Notes: generated by a model from the letters alone, not told the origin. Shown: positions 1 to 9,333, counted from the stretch's first letter. The stretch is 64,000 nucleotides of DNA from Mucilaginibacter tundrae (GCF_013408825.1 NZ_JACCBZ010000007.1:214680-278679), one strand, 5' to 3'. Numbers and translations are program-made.

Positions 1-155
1 ATTATTTTATAAATATACCAAAGTTTAAAACGGTATTCGGTACATTATTTATGCATGCATAGCATTAGGCTGATTTTCTGCCTGAAATGGAAGTATGTCG
101 TGTCATGATTTAAAATAGCCAGTTCTAAAAATATTCTAAAAATGCTATATTGTGC

Positions 156-566
156 ATGGATAAATCCAACACTATGCCTGTCATTAATAATAAGCAACTC
201 CATAAAATTTCGAATATATTAATAGCTATGGTGTGGCTTGTAAACGGTTTGCTCTGTAAATTATTAAACTTGGTTCCGCGACACGAAATGATTGTAGCAA
301 GGATATTAGGTAACTCTCGCGCGGGTCTATTAACGAAACTCATAGGTGCCGCAGAAACGTTAATGGCTATATGGATTTTAAGTAGAATAAAGCCGCGGTT
401 AAATTCAATATTTCAAATAGTAATAATAGCTGTAATGAATTGTATTGAATTTGTCTTAGCTCCTGATTTACTATTATGGGGGCGATTCAACGCTGGGTTT
501 GCACTGCTATTTATAGTTTTTATTTACTACAACGGGTTTAAATTGAAGATTAATTTAGAATCATAA
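156..566 (+). CDS. DoxX-like small membrane protein
   Basis: A 136-residue, strongly hydrophobic protein with about four membrane segments (roughly residues 17-38, 58-76, 84-103 and 108-127). The N-terminal pattern VWLVNGLLCKLLNLVPRHE followed by a membrane bundle is typical of the DoxX-like (DoxX_3) family, whose molecular role is unknown. The open frame extends to a TTG at 150, but the ATG at 156 is the better start; a second ATG lies at 174. The stop codon abuts the ATG of the DUF2071 gene, so the two are translationally coupled and head a four-gene cassette. The cassette looks more AT-rich than the atp genes that follow, which could indicate transfer. Family assignment is from recognisable sequence pattern only. 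Confidence 0.7.
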   Translation: MDKSNTMPVINNKQLHKISNILIAMVWLVNGLLCKLLNLVPRHEMIVARILGNSRAGLLTKLIGAAETLMAIWILSRIKPRLNSIFQIVIIAVMNCIEFVLAPDLLLWGRFNAGFALLFIVFIYYNGFKLKINLES

Positions 567-1307
567 ATGTTTTCAAACTTTAAAAATCATCCATTCGCGG
601 TAGAGGCATTTTTTGAACAATCTATTGTATTGACATTCGCATATCCGAAAGAACAAATTGCATATCTTTTGCCTCCTTGCTTAAGTCTCGATATATACGA
701 TGATAAATGGGCCTTTATAGCTGTCGCTTTAGTTAAAACTAAAGACTTAAGGGCTAAAGGGTTTCCTCAGTTTTTGGGCAACGATTTTAAATTAATTGGA
801 TATAGGGTATTTGTTCGGTATACTAATAATAAAGGAAAACGATTAAGGGGGTTATATATATTAAAATCTGAAACAGATAAAAAGTCGATGGAACTAATGG
901 GCAATTTTTTCACTCATTATAGTTATACAACTACAGATGTCACTTTTAAACACACAAATGAATATTTGAATATTACCTCATTTAGATCGAATTTATCAAT
1001 AGAAATTAAATTGGACGAATCAGAACTGACGCTACCAAAAACTTCACCGTTTAAAAATTGGAAAGAAGCAAGAAGATTTGCAGGGCCATTGCCTTTTACA
1101 TTTACCTATAAGCCAAATACCAAAGAAGTTTTAATTGTTGAGGGTGTTAGGGAAGATTGGATGCCAAAACCTATTGAAGTTATCAATTATCATATAGGGT
1201 TCTTAAATACAGGAGATCTAAGAGGTGGCACGTTGGCAAATGCATTCATCATCAACAATATACCTTATTATTGGAAAAAGGGGGAAATTGAAATATGGAA
1301 CCAGTAA
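567..1307 (+). CDS. DUF2071 (YqjF-like) protein
   Basis: A 246-residue soluble protein that reads as the DUF2071/YqjF family: the early segment on a large hydrophobic ligand-binding-like fold (LPPCLSLDIYDDKWAFIAVA), a central FVRYTNNKGKRLRGLYIL strand pair, and the C-terminal PIEVINYHIGFLNTG region. The biochemical role of this family is not established. It starts one base after the DoxX-like stop codon and its 3' end overlaps the methyltransferase start by 13 bases. The DoxX-like/DUF2071 pairing recurs in bacteria (known from memory), suggesting one function shared by the cassette. No signal peptide or membrane segment is visible. Confidence 0.75.
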   Translation: MFSNFKNHPFAVEAFFEQSIVLTFAYPKEQIAYLLPPCLSLDIYDDKWAFIAVALVKTKDLRAKGFPQFLGNDFKLIGYRVFVRYTNNKGKRLRGLYILKSETDKKSMELMGNFFTHYSYTTTDVTFKHTNEYLNITSFRSNLSIEIKLDESELTLPKTSPFKNWKEARRFAGPLPFTFTYKPNTKEVLIVEGVREDWMPKPIEVINYHIGFLNTGDLRGGTLANAFIINNIPYYWKKGEIEIWNQ

Positions 1308-2059
1308 GAAGGCCATTCCATGGACTATTTAATATCATTAGATTTAACAGGCATCTTTACTTGTTATCTATTTTGATGATCACAGCATGCTTTGTTTTTA
1401 ATTATTATACCACATCAAGTTTGAGCATTGTTGGCTACTTTATTATATACTTAACGATTGCTACTACAGCAATATCATTAGTAATATCTTATTATGTTTA
1501 TGATCTATCTGGTTTTTACAATCTTAACTGGTTAGATAAAGTTCCTGTGGTATTAGCCGGGCGCTCAATAAATATAAATGCCGGCTTTGACGAAACAAGT
1601 CTAATTTTGAGTAGAAAATATCCACGCCTATCACTTAATGTTTATGACTTTTATGATCCTCTAAAACATACTGAAATATCTATAAAAAGAGCACGAAAAG
1701 CATATCCCCCTTTCCCCGGAACTGTACAAATAAAATCAGATTTGATACCATTGAACGATTGTTGTGTAGATAATATCTTCGTTATTTTCTCAGCCCATGA
1801 AATAAGAGATAGGGCTGAAAGGATTATTTTTTTCTTAGAGCTTAGGCGAATACTAAAACCAGAGGGTAAAATAATATTAGTGGAACATTTAAGGGATGTG
1901 CCAAATTTCTTGGCTTATAACATTGGATTTTTTCATTTCATCTCCAGATCGGATTGGCGTAAAACATTTAATGCCGCATCATTAGAAATATCTGCCGAAA
2001 AAAAGATTAATCTATTTGTAAGAAATTTTATAATAAAAAAAAATGGAGTGGAATCTTAA
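1295..2059 (+). CDS. Membrane-anchored SAM-dependent methyltransferase-like protein
   Basis: A 254-residue protein with two N-terminal membrane helices (about residues 22-40 and 45-68) followed by a cytosolic Rossmann-type methyltransferase-like domain. The strand-loop at NINAGFDETS (near residue 92) sits where the SAM-binding glycine-rich motif I is expected but lacks the usual GxGxG. Later signatures fit a class I methyltransferase: the VYDFYDP acidic strand end, SDLIPLNDCCVDNIFVIFSA (motif II-like) and LRRILKPEGKIILVEH (motif III-like). The substrate is unknown; a membrane lipid or quinone is a guess from the anchor. It overlaps both neighbours (13 bases with DUF2071, 17 with the next gene), consistent with a coupled operon. 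Confidence 0.65.
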   Translation: MEPVRRPFHGLFNIIRFNRHLYLLSILMITACFVFNYYTTSSLSIVGYFIIYLTIATTAISLVISYYVYDLSGFYNLNWLDKVPVVLAGRSININAGFDETSLILSRKYPRLSLNVYDFYDPLKHTEISIKRARKAYPPFPGTVQIKSDLIPLNDCCVDNIFVIFSAHEIRDRAERIIFFLELRRILKPEGKIILVEHLRDVPNFLAYNIGFFHFISRSDWRKTFNAASLEISAEKKINLFVRNFIIKKNGVES

Positions 2060-2444
2060 GATAATTGGTATTCTTCTAATTTTACTTGCCCTGACACATC
2101 TGGTTTTTCCAAGGTATTTCAAATGGGCTATCGATCTTAAGGGAATCGCTTTAATTAATCGCCAGATGATGTATGTGCACATGGTGTTTATTGCATTAGT
2201 GCTTTTTTTGATGGGGTTAATGTGTATAACTTCCAGTCAAGAGTTGATAGAAACCAAATTAGGTAATAGAATAGATTTGGGTTTGGCTATATTCTGGGCT
2301 ACTAGATTATTTGTCCAGTTTTTTATTTACTCACCGGATCTTTGGAAGGGGAAAAAAATGGAAAGTATAATCCATGTGGTGTTTTCGTGTATGTGGACAT
2401 ACGTAAGTATAGTATTCTTACTATTATACTTAAAGGGTATATAA
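2043..2444 (+). CDS. Unknown four-helix membrane protein
   Basis: A 133-residue integral membrane protein with four predicted helices (about residues 6-24, 43-64, 78-95 and 106-130). I do not recognise a named family. It overlaps the 3' end of the methyltransferase gene by 17 bases and closes the four-gene cassette, so it likely works with those proteins in the inner membrane. Tryptophan- and histidine-containing loops (FPRYFKWAIDL, YSPDLWKGKKME) are the only distinctive features. The gene converges on atpC, with a minus-strand terminator between them. Confidence 0.6.
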   Translation: MEWNLKIIGILLILLALTHLVFPRYFKWAIDLKGIALINRQMMYVHMVFIALVLFLMGLMCITSSQELIETKLGNRIDLGLAIFWATRLFVQFFIYSPDLWKGKKMESIIHVVFSCMWTYVSIVFLLLYLKGI

Positions 2445-2452
2445 TGCTAGCC

Positions 2453-2481
2453 AAAAAAAAAGCCCCCTGAAACCAGAGAGC
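2453..2481 (-). terminator. Rho-independent terminator of atpD-atpC
   Basis: Read on the minus strand, an 8-bp stem (GCTCTCTG with CAGGGGGC, two G-T wobbles) closes a GTTT loop and runs directly into nine T residues. It lies 27 bases past the atpC stop, so it ends the atpD-atpC transcript and faces the convergent cassette. Confidence 0.75.
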
Positions 2482-2507
2482 GTATTTTAAAATCTTAAAA
2501 GAATATT

Positions 2508-2756
2508 TTACCGGTGGGTAATACCTTCGGCTAATACGGTAACCACATTGTTAAGGGCTTCAACAACACCACCTTGTATTAAAAACACCTCTTCTTTACC
2601 GCCACCGCGTACTACCAGTTTACCATCCTGCAAAGTAGAGATGATAGGGGCGTGGTGGTTCAATATTTCGAATGAACCCAGTGTACCCGGCAAGGTTACC
2701 GAAGTAGCTTCGCCTTCAAATACTTTTTTATCAGGAGTAAGAATTTCTAAAGTCAT
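2508..2756 (-). CDS. atpC: ATP synthase F1 subunit epsilon
   Basis: An 82-residue subunit epsilon of the F1 ATP synthase central stalk. The opening MTLEILTPDKKVFEGEATSV and the GTLGSFEILNHHAPIISTL segment are the family hallmark of the N-terminal beta-sandwich. At 82 residues it has only that domain and lacks the C-terminal helical hairpin found in the roughly 135-residue enterobacterial subunit; this short form is usual in Bacteroidota. It follows atpD in the same direction, with a 93-base gap that holds a palindromic repeat. The other ATP synthase genes are not in the window, which fits the separate atpD-atpC arrangement common in this phylum. Confidence 0.95.
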   Translation of the reverse strand: MTLEILTPDKKVFEGEATSVTLPGTLGSFEILNHHAPIISTLQDGKLVVRGGGKEEVFLIQGGVVEALNNVVTVLAEGITHR

Positions 2757-2765
2757 GTTTGTTTA

Positions 2766-2836
2766 GATTCAAGAGTCAAGAGTCAGGAATCAAGATAAGA
2801 AATGATCTTATATCTTGGTTCTTGATTCTTGGCTCT
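2766..2836. repeat. Intergenic imperfect palindrome, family A
   Basis: The left arm (2771-2800) contains AGAGTCAAGAGTCAGGAATC and the right arm (2806-2836) is nearly its reverse complement, giving arms of about 30 bases around a short AATGA loop. It lies inside the atpD-atpC gap, so the transcript must read through it and fold it as a long hairpin. A closely related half-copy (AGTCAAGAATCAAGAGTCAGG and following) lies after acs near 49973-50002. Confidence 0.7.
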
Positions 2837-2849
2837 AATGTCCTATATC

Positions 2850-4370
<1,521 letters not shown>

Positions 4371-4429
4371 TTAAAAATTTTTAATATGAAATAATATCCA
4401 CAAATAGATAAGATGCTATTTCAGAGGCG

Positions 4430-4437
4430 CAAAGTTA
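4430..4437 (-). promoter_or_regulatory. Putative -7 element of atpD
   Basis: On the minus strand this reads TAACTTTG, an exact match to the Bacteroidota consensus TAnnTTTG, followed by CGCC. It would start the transcript about 65-70 bases before the atpD ATG. No clear -33 TTG was found at the right distance, so the call rests on the -7 box and its position. Confidence 0.45.
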
Positions 4438-4513
4438 AGATTTATTGACTAATATTTAAAGAGTAAATTTAAGATTTTTAAAGCCTATGGGAATTATAGT
4501 TAAAAAATGACCA

Positions 4514-5509
4514 TCAGGCCTTTATCTGCTCAAAGTCAAGCACTATTTTGCCAATATGTTCACTGCTTTCCATCAGTTGGTGAGCGGCTGCAGCCTGGTC
4601 GGCAGGGAAAACTTTGTAGATGATGGGTTTTATTTCGCCGGATTTTAGGAGCGGCCAAATATTTTTTTCGAGATTTTGGGCGATGGCCGCTTTAAATGAT
4701 ATTTCGCGGGAACGCAGCATAGAGCCGGTAATAGTTAATCTTTTGCGCATCACTACCGATAGATCTATATTAACATCCTTGCCTTTCATGGTATTTATGA
4801 ATACCAATCTGCCATCATCGGCCAGTGATTGCAGGTTGGGCGCTGTATAGTCGCCACCTATCATATCTAAAATAACATCAATGCCTTTATTATGGGTGAG
4901 TTGTTTTATTACATCAGCAAAGTTTTCTGTTTTGTAGTTGATGGCTTTTGCCGCGCCAAGCTCTTCGCAGAACTTGCATTTTTCATCATTACCGGCGGTT
5001 GCGTAAACGGTGCACCCCAAAGCTTTGGCCATTTGAATGGCCGCTACACCAATCCCGCTTGAACCACCATGCACCAGCAGACTTTCGCCTTTTTGCAGAT
5101 GGCCACGATCAAACACATTATTCCAAACGGTAAAAAAGGTTTCGGGCAAAGATGCTGCTTCAATAAACGACAAGTTTTCGGGGATGGGTAAACATTGACC
5201 TGCAGGTACGTTGCAATACTCAGCATAACCACCGCCCATCACCAGCGCACAAACTTTATCGCCAACTTTCCATCTGGTAATATTGGTACCTACCTCAACA
5301 ACAGTCCCTGCAATCTCCAAACCCGCGATATCCTGCGGCGCACCTGCAGGTGGCGGGTAATTACCCTTGCGCTGAAATATATCTGGCCGGTTAATACCTG
5401 CCGCTGCAACTTTAACCAACACTTCGTCAGCAGTAAAAATTGGTTTGGGGCGTTCGGCTAGGTGTAAAACTTCGGGTGCGCCGGGCTGGGTAATTACGAT
5501 GGCTTTCAT
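4514..5509 (-). CDS. NAD(P)H:quinone oxidoreductase, PIG3-like (MDR superfamily)
   Basis: A 331-residue zinc-independent medium-chain dehydrogenase/reductase. The N-terminal GroES-like domain shows AAAGINRPDIFQRKGNYPPP, a diagnostic stretch of the PIG3/Qor branch, and the Rossmann nucleotide-binding loop HGGSSGIGVAA is at residues 147-157. The structural-zinc cysteine cluster of alcohol dehydrogenases is absent. It probably reduces quinones or other electrophiles with NADPH in the cytosol. It is transcribed alone: 158 bases separate it from atpD and 45 bases from the upstream thioredoxin-fold gene. Confidence 0.88.
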   Translation of the reverse strand: MKAIVITQPGAPEVLHLAERPKPIFTADEVLVKVAAAGINRPDIFQRKGNYPPPAGAPQDIAGLEIAGTVVEVGTNITRWKVGDKVCALVMGGGYAEYCNVPAGQCLPIPENLSFIEAASLPETFFTVWNNVFDRGHLQKGESLLVHGGSSGIGVAAIQMAKALGCTVYATAGNDEKCKFCEELGAAKAINYKTENFADVIKQLTHNKGIDVILDMIGGDYTAPNLQSLADDGRLVFINTMKGKDVNIDLSVVMRKRLTITGSMLRSREISFKAAIAQNLEKNIWPLLKSGEIKPIIYKVFPADQAAAAHQLMESSEHIGKIVLDFEQIKA

Positions 5510-5554
5510 TTTGAGCTAATATATTGGCAATAACTTTAAATAGGCTCCTATGTT

Positions 5555-6775
5555 TTACTTATTTGCAGGGAATACTTCTGCTAATTTTTTATCGAGACTG
5601 TCTAAATTCCCTTCGTCAATATTTTTTTCATAATCCTGTTTGATGCTACCATAATAGCGACCAAGAATTTTACCTTCTTTATCTATTAAAAAGAGTGTTG
5701 CGGGTGGCATACTGTTAATATTGTACAAGTACTGTAACGTAATATGTTGCGATGTGCCTATGTACTCCGATATATGATGCCACATACCGATGGACTGTCG
5801 TTTAATTGTATCTATCCAACCACTGTCTCTAAAATCGGTTGATATTGCTATTATTTCTAACCCATTAGTACGATATGTATTATATAATTTTTTCAGATGC
5901 TTGTTGTCATTACATTGACACCAACTTGCCCAAAACTGAAGCAATACGTAATTTTTATGTCTGAATGATTTTAAGCCAAGCATTCTACCATGTATATCAA
6001 TCGCGGTAAATAAAGGTGCTATGCTTCCGGGAGCAGAAGCTTTCTTATAGGTAATTTTTTTCCATACCGATAAACCTGCTACACTACTCTTTACCGCTGG
6101 CGTAAATCTGTTGTAATAGCTTTCAGCAGAATCAAGAGATATTCCGTCTCCGGGATCAAAACAGTTATCCAATAGATAGGCACTAAAATATGAGTCCGGG
6201 TGGGTCTTTATAAAGTTATATTCAAATAGATCATCTTTTATGTCAAGTTTATCTGATTGGTTTAATAATACTAAATATGCTTTATGAACTTCTTCTGTGT
6301 TAATTAATCGCCTAAGTTTGTTCATTAAAAAGTCTAAAGAATCTTTTGATTTCAGGATTGGTTGCCTTTGCTCATAGAAATCAATTGATTCTTTTTGCAT
6401 TATTGACCCCGTTATTTTGGCATGATAAAAATCATTTTCTTTCAATGATATAGTCATGGCTCCCGGACATAGAAATACGTCAACATAATTTGATATATCT
6501 TCATGATTGTTAGGGTTAATTTTAATATCATTCAATATACCTGCGCACACCGGGCTGCTTATGTATCCTTTAATTACAAATGAGCCGTTTTTGATATATA
6601 CTTTTTGATCTAATGTTTTCCCATAGCCATCAATATATTTCATATGCAAGCTGTGTGTATGCTTGCCAATAACATGTCCTCTTAATATAAAATTATAAGG
6701 ATGCCTTTTTTCTTTGATATTGGCATGGGAGTTATAAGATAATAAAAGAAGTAACAGGAAAAATCTGGTTTTCAT
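5555..6775 (-). CDS. Secreted DUF4369-like/TlpA-type thioredoxin-fold protein with C-x-C site
   Basis: A 406-residue exported protein. Residues 1-18 form a signal peptide; residues 25-125 resemble the DUF4369 beta domain that precedes many Bacteroidota TlpA-like proteins; residues 130-240 are helical; and residues 250-400 form an AhpC/TSA-type thioredoxin fold (VLLQFWASWCQCND, then TNGLEIIAISTDF). The active site normally reads W-C-x-x-C, but here it is W-C286-Q-C288-N, with the second cysteine one position closer; the codons were checked on the minus strand. Periplasmic disulfide or peroxide chemistry is the family role; whether this variant is redox-active is open. Base composition looks more AT-rich than that of the flanking genes. 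Confidence 0.75.
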   Translation of the reverse strand: MKTRFFLLLLLLSYNSHANIKEKRHPYNFILRGHVIGKHTHSLHMKYIDGYGKTLDQKVYIKNGSFVIKGYISSPVCAGILNDIKINPNNHEDISNYVDVFLCPGAMTISLKENDFYHAKITGSIMQKESIDFYEQRQPILKSKDSLDFLMNKLRRLINTEEVHKAYLVLLNQSDKLDIKDDLFEYNFIKTHPDSYFSAYLLDNCFDPGDGISLDSAESYYNRFTPAVKSSVAGLSVWKKITYKKASAPGSIAPLFTAIDIHGRMLGLKSFRHKNYVLLQFWASWCQCNDNKHLKKLYNTYRTNGLEIIAISTDFRDSGWIDTIKRQSIGMWHHISEYIGTSQHITLQYLYNINSMPPATLFLIDKEGKILGRYYGSIKQDYEKNIDEGNLDSLDKKLAEVFPANK

Positions 6776-6876
6776 CAGGTAAGGTTATTAATCTAAGTTA
6801 ACTCTAATACTCAAGGTAAACAACAAATAGCTGTACTTCTGAATTATATTTTGACCTTTTAATTATGATTGAAAAC

Positions 6877-6905
6877 TTGATTTAATTTTAATTATCATTT
6901 CTTTG
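6877..6905 (+). promoter_or_regulatory. Putative promoter of the peroxiredoxin gene
   Basis: A TTG (-33 type) at 6877-6879 is followed about 18 bases later by TTTCTTTG at 6898-6905, which matches the Bacteroidota -7 box TAnnTTTG at all positions except the second. The ATG lies 14 bases past the box, implying a very short leader. Confidence 0.4.
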
Positions 6906-6919
6906 CAGAAAAAAAACTC

Positions 6920-7381
6920 ATGTCAGTAACAGTTGGCCAAGCCGCTCCGCAATTCACTTTGTATTCATCAGCATTAAAAGAAGTTTCTTTGGCTGATTTT
7001 AAAGGTAAAAAAGTAGTTATTCATTTTTTCCCGATGGCGTTTACCGGTGTATGTACCACGCAGTTGTGTACTATGCGCGATAACTTTGGTTATTACGATG
7101 GTTTAAACGCGGTAGTATTAGGTATTTCGGTTGATTCACCGTTTACATTGGCTAAGTTTAAAGAAGAGAACAATTACCAATTTGATCTTTTATCTGATTT
7201 TAATAAAGAAGTATCAACCGCATACGGCGCTTTATATGAGAATTTTGTGTTCGGTTTAAAGGGTGTTTCTAAACGCGCGGCGTTTGTAATCGACGAAAAT
7301 CAGCAAATTATATATGCAGAGGTGCTTGAAAACGCAGGTGATTTACCTGATTTTACGGCCATTGCAGAAATTATAAAGTAA
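6920..7381 (+). CDS. Peroxiredoxin (AhpC/TSA family, BCP/AhpE-like)
   Basis: A 153-residue cytosolic thiol peroxidase that reduces hydrogen peroxide or organic peroxides. The segment FPMAFTGVCTTQLCTMRD holds the peroxidatic cysteine C45 and a second cysteine C50 five residues on, the spacing seen in BCP-type enzymes with an intramolecular resolving cysteine. The thioredoxin-like fold is complete (VTVGQAAPQFTL start, VLGISVDSPFTLAKF, KRAAFVIDENQQIIYAEV). There is no signal peptide. It stands alone between a divergent gene and the tRNA promoter. The exact subfamily cannot be fixed by eye. Confidence 0.88.
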   Translation: MSVTVGQAAPQFTLYSSALKEVSLADFKGKKVVIHFFPMAFTGVCTTQLCTMRDNFGYYDGLNAVVLGISVDSPFTLAKFKEENNYQFDLLSDFNKEVSTAYGALYENFVFGLKGVSKRAAFVIDENQQIIYAEVLENAGDLPDFTAIAEIIK

Positions 7382-7416
7382 TTTAAAATTTTTATAGCGG
7401 ATTAAAATAAAAATTC

Positions 7417-7424
7417 TATTTTTG
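7417..7424 (+). promoter_or_regulatory. Putative -7 element of tRNA-Arg
   Basis: TATTTTTG matches TAnnTTTG exactly and is followed by CAG. It lies 28 bases before the first base of the tRNA, a fitting distance for a short tRNA leader. No clear -33 box was found. Confidence 0.45.
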
Positions 7425-7452
7425 CAGTCCGTTAAAAAAGCGAATGCTTTTC

Positions 7453-7526
7453 GCACTTGTAGCTCAATTGGATAGAGCACCTGACTACGGATCAGGAGGT
7501 TAGGGGTTCGACTCCCTTCAAGTGCA
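7453..7526 (+). tRNA. tRNA-Arg (anticodon ACG)
   Basis: A complete 74-base cloverleaf. The acceptor strands GCACTTG (7453-7459) and CAAGTGC (7519-7525) pair perfectly with discriminator A7526. The D arm is GCTC/GAGC, the anticodon stem CCTGA/TCAGG encloses the loop CTACGGA with anticodon ACG (Arg, read as ICG after deamination), and the T arm is AGGGG TTCGACT CCCTT. The CCA tail is not encoded. Decayed copies of its 3' end follow. Confidence 0.97.
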
Positions 7527-7534
7527 CAAAATAA

Positions 7535-7590
7535 AGGGTGTAACCCTTAGATGCATAATAAAGGGTTCAACCTCCTTAATGCACAAAATA
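7535..7590 (+). repeat. Two degenerate copies of the tRNA-Arg 3' end
   Basis: Following the tRNA, 7535-7560 and 7561-7590 each resemble its T arm, acceptor strand and downstream bases. The second copy, with AGGGTTCAACC, CTCCTTAA and TGCACAAAATA, follows the true 3' end (AGGGGTTCGACTCCC, TTCAAGTGCACAAAATA) closely; the first is more decayed and forms a perfect AAGGG/CCCTT hairpin. They read as tandem remnants, possibly scars of integration at the tRNA 3' end or slippage. Confidence 0.6.
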
Positions 7591-7592
7591 TC

Positions 7593-7628
7593 AAGCCTTT
7601 CAGTAATGTACCGGAAGGCTTTTAATTT
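7593..7628 (+). terminator. Terminator-like hairpin between tRNA-Arg and adk
   Basis: AAGCCTTTC (7593-7601) pairs with GGAAGGCTT (7613-7621, one wobble) and is followed by TTTAATTT. It would end the tRNA transcript just before adk, whose ATG is at 7638, or act as an attenuating leader hairpin if adk is co-transcribed. Confidence 0.55.
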
Positions 7629-7637
7629 GATATAAGC

Positions 7638-8210
7638 ATGCTAAACTTAGTACTGTTCGGCCCGCCGGGAGCAGGTAAAGGCACCCAATCACAAAAACTT
7701 ATTGAAAAATATGGTTTGATCCACCTATCAACAGGCGACTTGCTGCGCGGCGAAATTTCGCAAGGCACAGCATTAGGCCTGGAAGCTAAAAAGCTGATGG
7801 ATCATGGCGTATTGGTTCCTGATGAAGTGGTTATCGGTATGATAAGCAATAAGCTGGACGCTAATAAAGATGCTAAGGGCTTTATTTTTGATGGCTTCCC
7901 GCGCACGGTTGCACAGGCTACAGCTTTGGATGAGTTATTAAAATCAAAAAGCTCAGCTATATCAGGCATGATCGCTTTAGAGGTTAATGATGATGAGTTG
8001 GAACATCGTTTATTGCTTAGGGGGAAAGAATCGGGCAGGCCTGATGATGCTAACCCTGAAGTGATACGCAAGCGTATTAAAGAATATAATGATAAAACAG
8101 CACCGGTTGCTGATTTCTATAAAAACCAGAACAAATTTAAAAGCATAAACGGCATCGGATCGATCAGCGAAATTTTTGACGCTATTGGTACTGTTGTTGA
8201 CGCTTACTAA
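7638..8210 (+). CDS. adk: Adenylate kinase
   Basis: A 190-residue adenylate kinase interconverting AMP, ATP and ADP in the cytosol. The P-loop GPPGAGKGT is at residues 8-16, followed by the NMP-binding helix LIHLSTGDLLRGEI, the FIFDGFPRTVAQA signature near residue 83 and the arginine-rich LLLRGKESGRPDDANPEVIRKRI segment. The lid is the short type without zinc cysteines, which explains the length below the 214 residues of the E. coli enzyme. It precedes obgE in the same orientation, with a palindromic repeat in the 112-base gap. Confidence 0.97.
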   Translation: MLNLVLFGPPGAGKGTQSQKLIEKYGLIHLSTGDLLRGEISQGTALGLEAKKLMDHGVLVPDEVVIGMISNKLDANKDAKGFIFDGFPRTVAQATALDELLKSKSSAISGMIALEVNDDELEHRLLLRGKESGRPDDANPEVIRKRIKEYNDKTAPVADFYKNQNKFKSINGIGSISEIFDAIGTVVDAY

Positions 8211-8212
8211 TC

Positions 8213-8320
8213 GATTTCGGATTTCGGAGGTTCGATTTCGGATTTATGATTCTCGATTAGCTATTAATTGAAAATCCCGAACAAAAAAATCCGAAATTGT
8301 AAATCGTAAATCCGAAATAA
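8213..8320. repeat. Intergenic imperfect palindrome, family B
   Basis: The left half (8213-8245) contains two direct copies of GATTTCGGATTT. The right half (8286-8320) contains AATCCGAAAT-type blocks, so its reverse complement reads TTATTTCGGATTTACG and so on. The element fills the adk-obgE gap and stops two bases before the obgE ATG. A related but different sequence lies upstream of bshC (44325-44394). Confidence 0.65.
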
Positions 8321-8322
8321 AA

Positions 8323-9327
8323 ATGTCTCAAGGTTCAAATTTTGTTGATTATGTGAAGATATGTTGCCGATCAGGGCACGGCGGGGCGGGATCTGCACAT
8401 TTGCACCGTGATAAATTTACAGCAATGGGCGGCCCTGATGGCGGCGATGGTGGCAGGGGCGGGCACGTTATTGTAAAAGGTAACGCGCAGTTATGGACCT
8501 TGCTTCACCTTAAGTACCGTAAACACGTTATAGCCGGCGACGGCGATTCGGGAGGTAGTTCACAAAAAAGTGGTAAAACTGGTCGCGACGAAATTTTGGA
8601 AGTGCCTTTGGGTACTATCGCTAAAAACGCCGAGACCGACGAGATATTATTTGAGATAACCCAGGATGGCGAAACCCGCATTTTAACCGATGGTGGCCGT
8701 GGTGGATTGGGCAACTGGCACTTTAAAACATCAACCTTTCAAACCCCACGCTTTGCCCAACCAGGTGAAGACGGCCAGGAACAATGGAATGTACTGGAAT
8801 TGAAATTATTAGCAGATGTAGGTTTGGTAGGCTTCCCAAATGCCGGTAAATCAACCTTGCTATCGGTAGTATCTGCTGCTAAGCCTGAAATTGCTAATTA
8901 CGCTTTTACAACACTCGTACCAAACTTGGGCATTGTAGCCTATCGCGACAACCGCTCATTTGTAATGGCTGATATCCCGGGGATTATTGAAGGGGCATCG
9001 CAAGGCAAGGGTTTGGGTATTCGTTTTCTAAGGCATATTGAACGTAACTCGGTATTATTATTTATGGTTCCGGCTGATACGACCCGCACCATAAAGGAGG
9101 AATACGAGATATTGCTTAATGAGCTCAACGAATACAACCCAGAACTGATGCACAAACCACGCTTATTGGCTGTAACTAAATCGGACATGCTGGATGAGGA
9201 ATTGCAAGAGGACATGAAAAAGGAATTACCCGAAGATATGCCTGCAGTTTTTATATCATCAGTAGCTCAAAAAGGAATAAGCGAGCTGAAGGATATGTTG
9301 TGGACGGAGATCAATAAGGAAAGATAA
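8323..9327 (+). CDS. obgE: GTPase Obg
   Basis: A 334-residue Obg/CgtA GTPase, a large-ribosomal-subunit assembly factor linked to growth control. The N-terminal Obg fold (about residues 5-160) is glycine-rich ([20 protein letters not shown]). The G domain carries G1 GFPNAGKST at residues 170-178, the switch II element [10 protein letters not shown], and the TKSD specificity motif. There is no C-terminal OCT domain, as is usual for this phylum. The start ATG directly follows the palindromic repeat. It converges on the polysaccharide operon, with only six bases between stop codons. Confidence 0.96.
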   Translation: MSQGSNFVDYVKICCRSGHGGAGSAHLHRDKFTAMGGPDGGDGGRGGHVIVKGNAQLWTLLHLKYRKHVIAGDGDSGGSSQKSGKTGRDEILEVPLGTIAKNAETDEILFEITQDGETRILTDGGRGGLGNWHFKTSTFQTPRFAQPGEDGQEQWNVLELKLLADVGLVGFPNAGKSTLLSVVSAAKPEIANYAFTTLVPNLGIVAYRDNRSFVMADIPGIIEGASQGKGLGIRFLRHIERNSVLLFMVPADTTRTIKEEYEILLNELNEYNPELMHKPRLLAVTKSDMLDEELQEDMKKELPEDMPAVFISSVAQKGISELKDMLWTEINKER

Positions 9328-9333
9328 TCCCAA

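Noticed and set aside
4391..4404. Single ATATCCACA sequence resembling a DnaA box
   Set aside because: One imperfect copy in an atpD leader; no others nearby.
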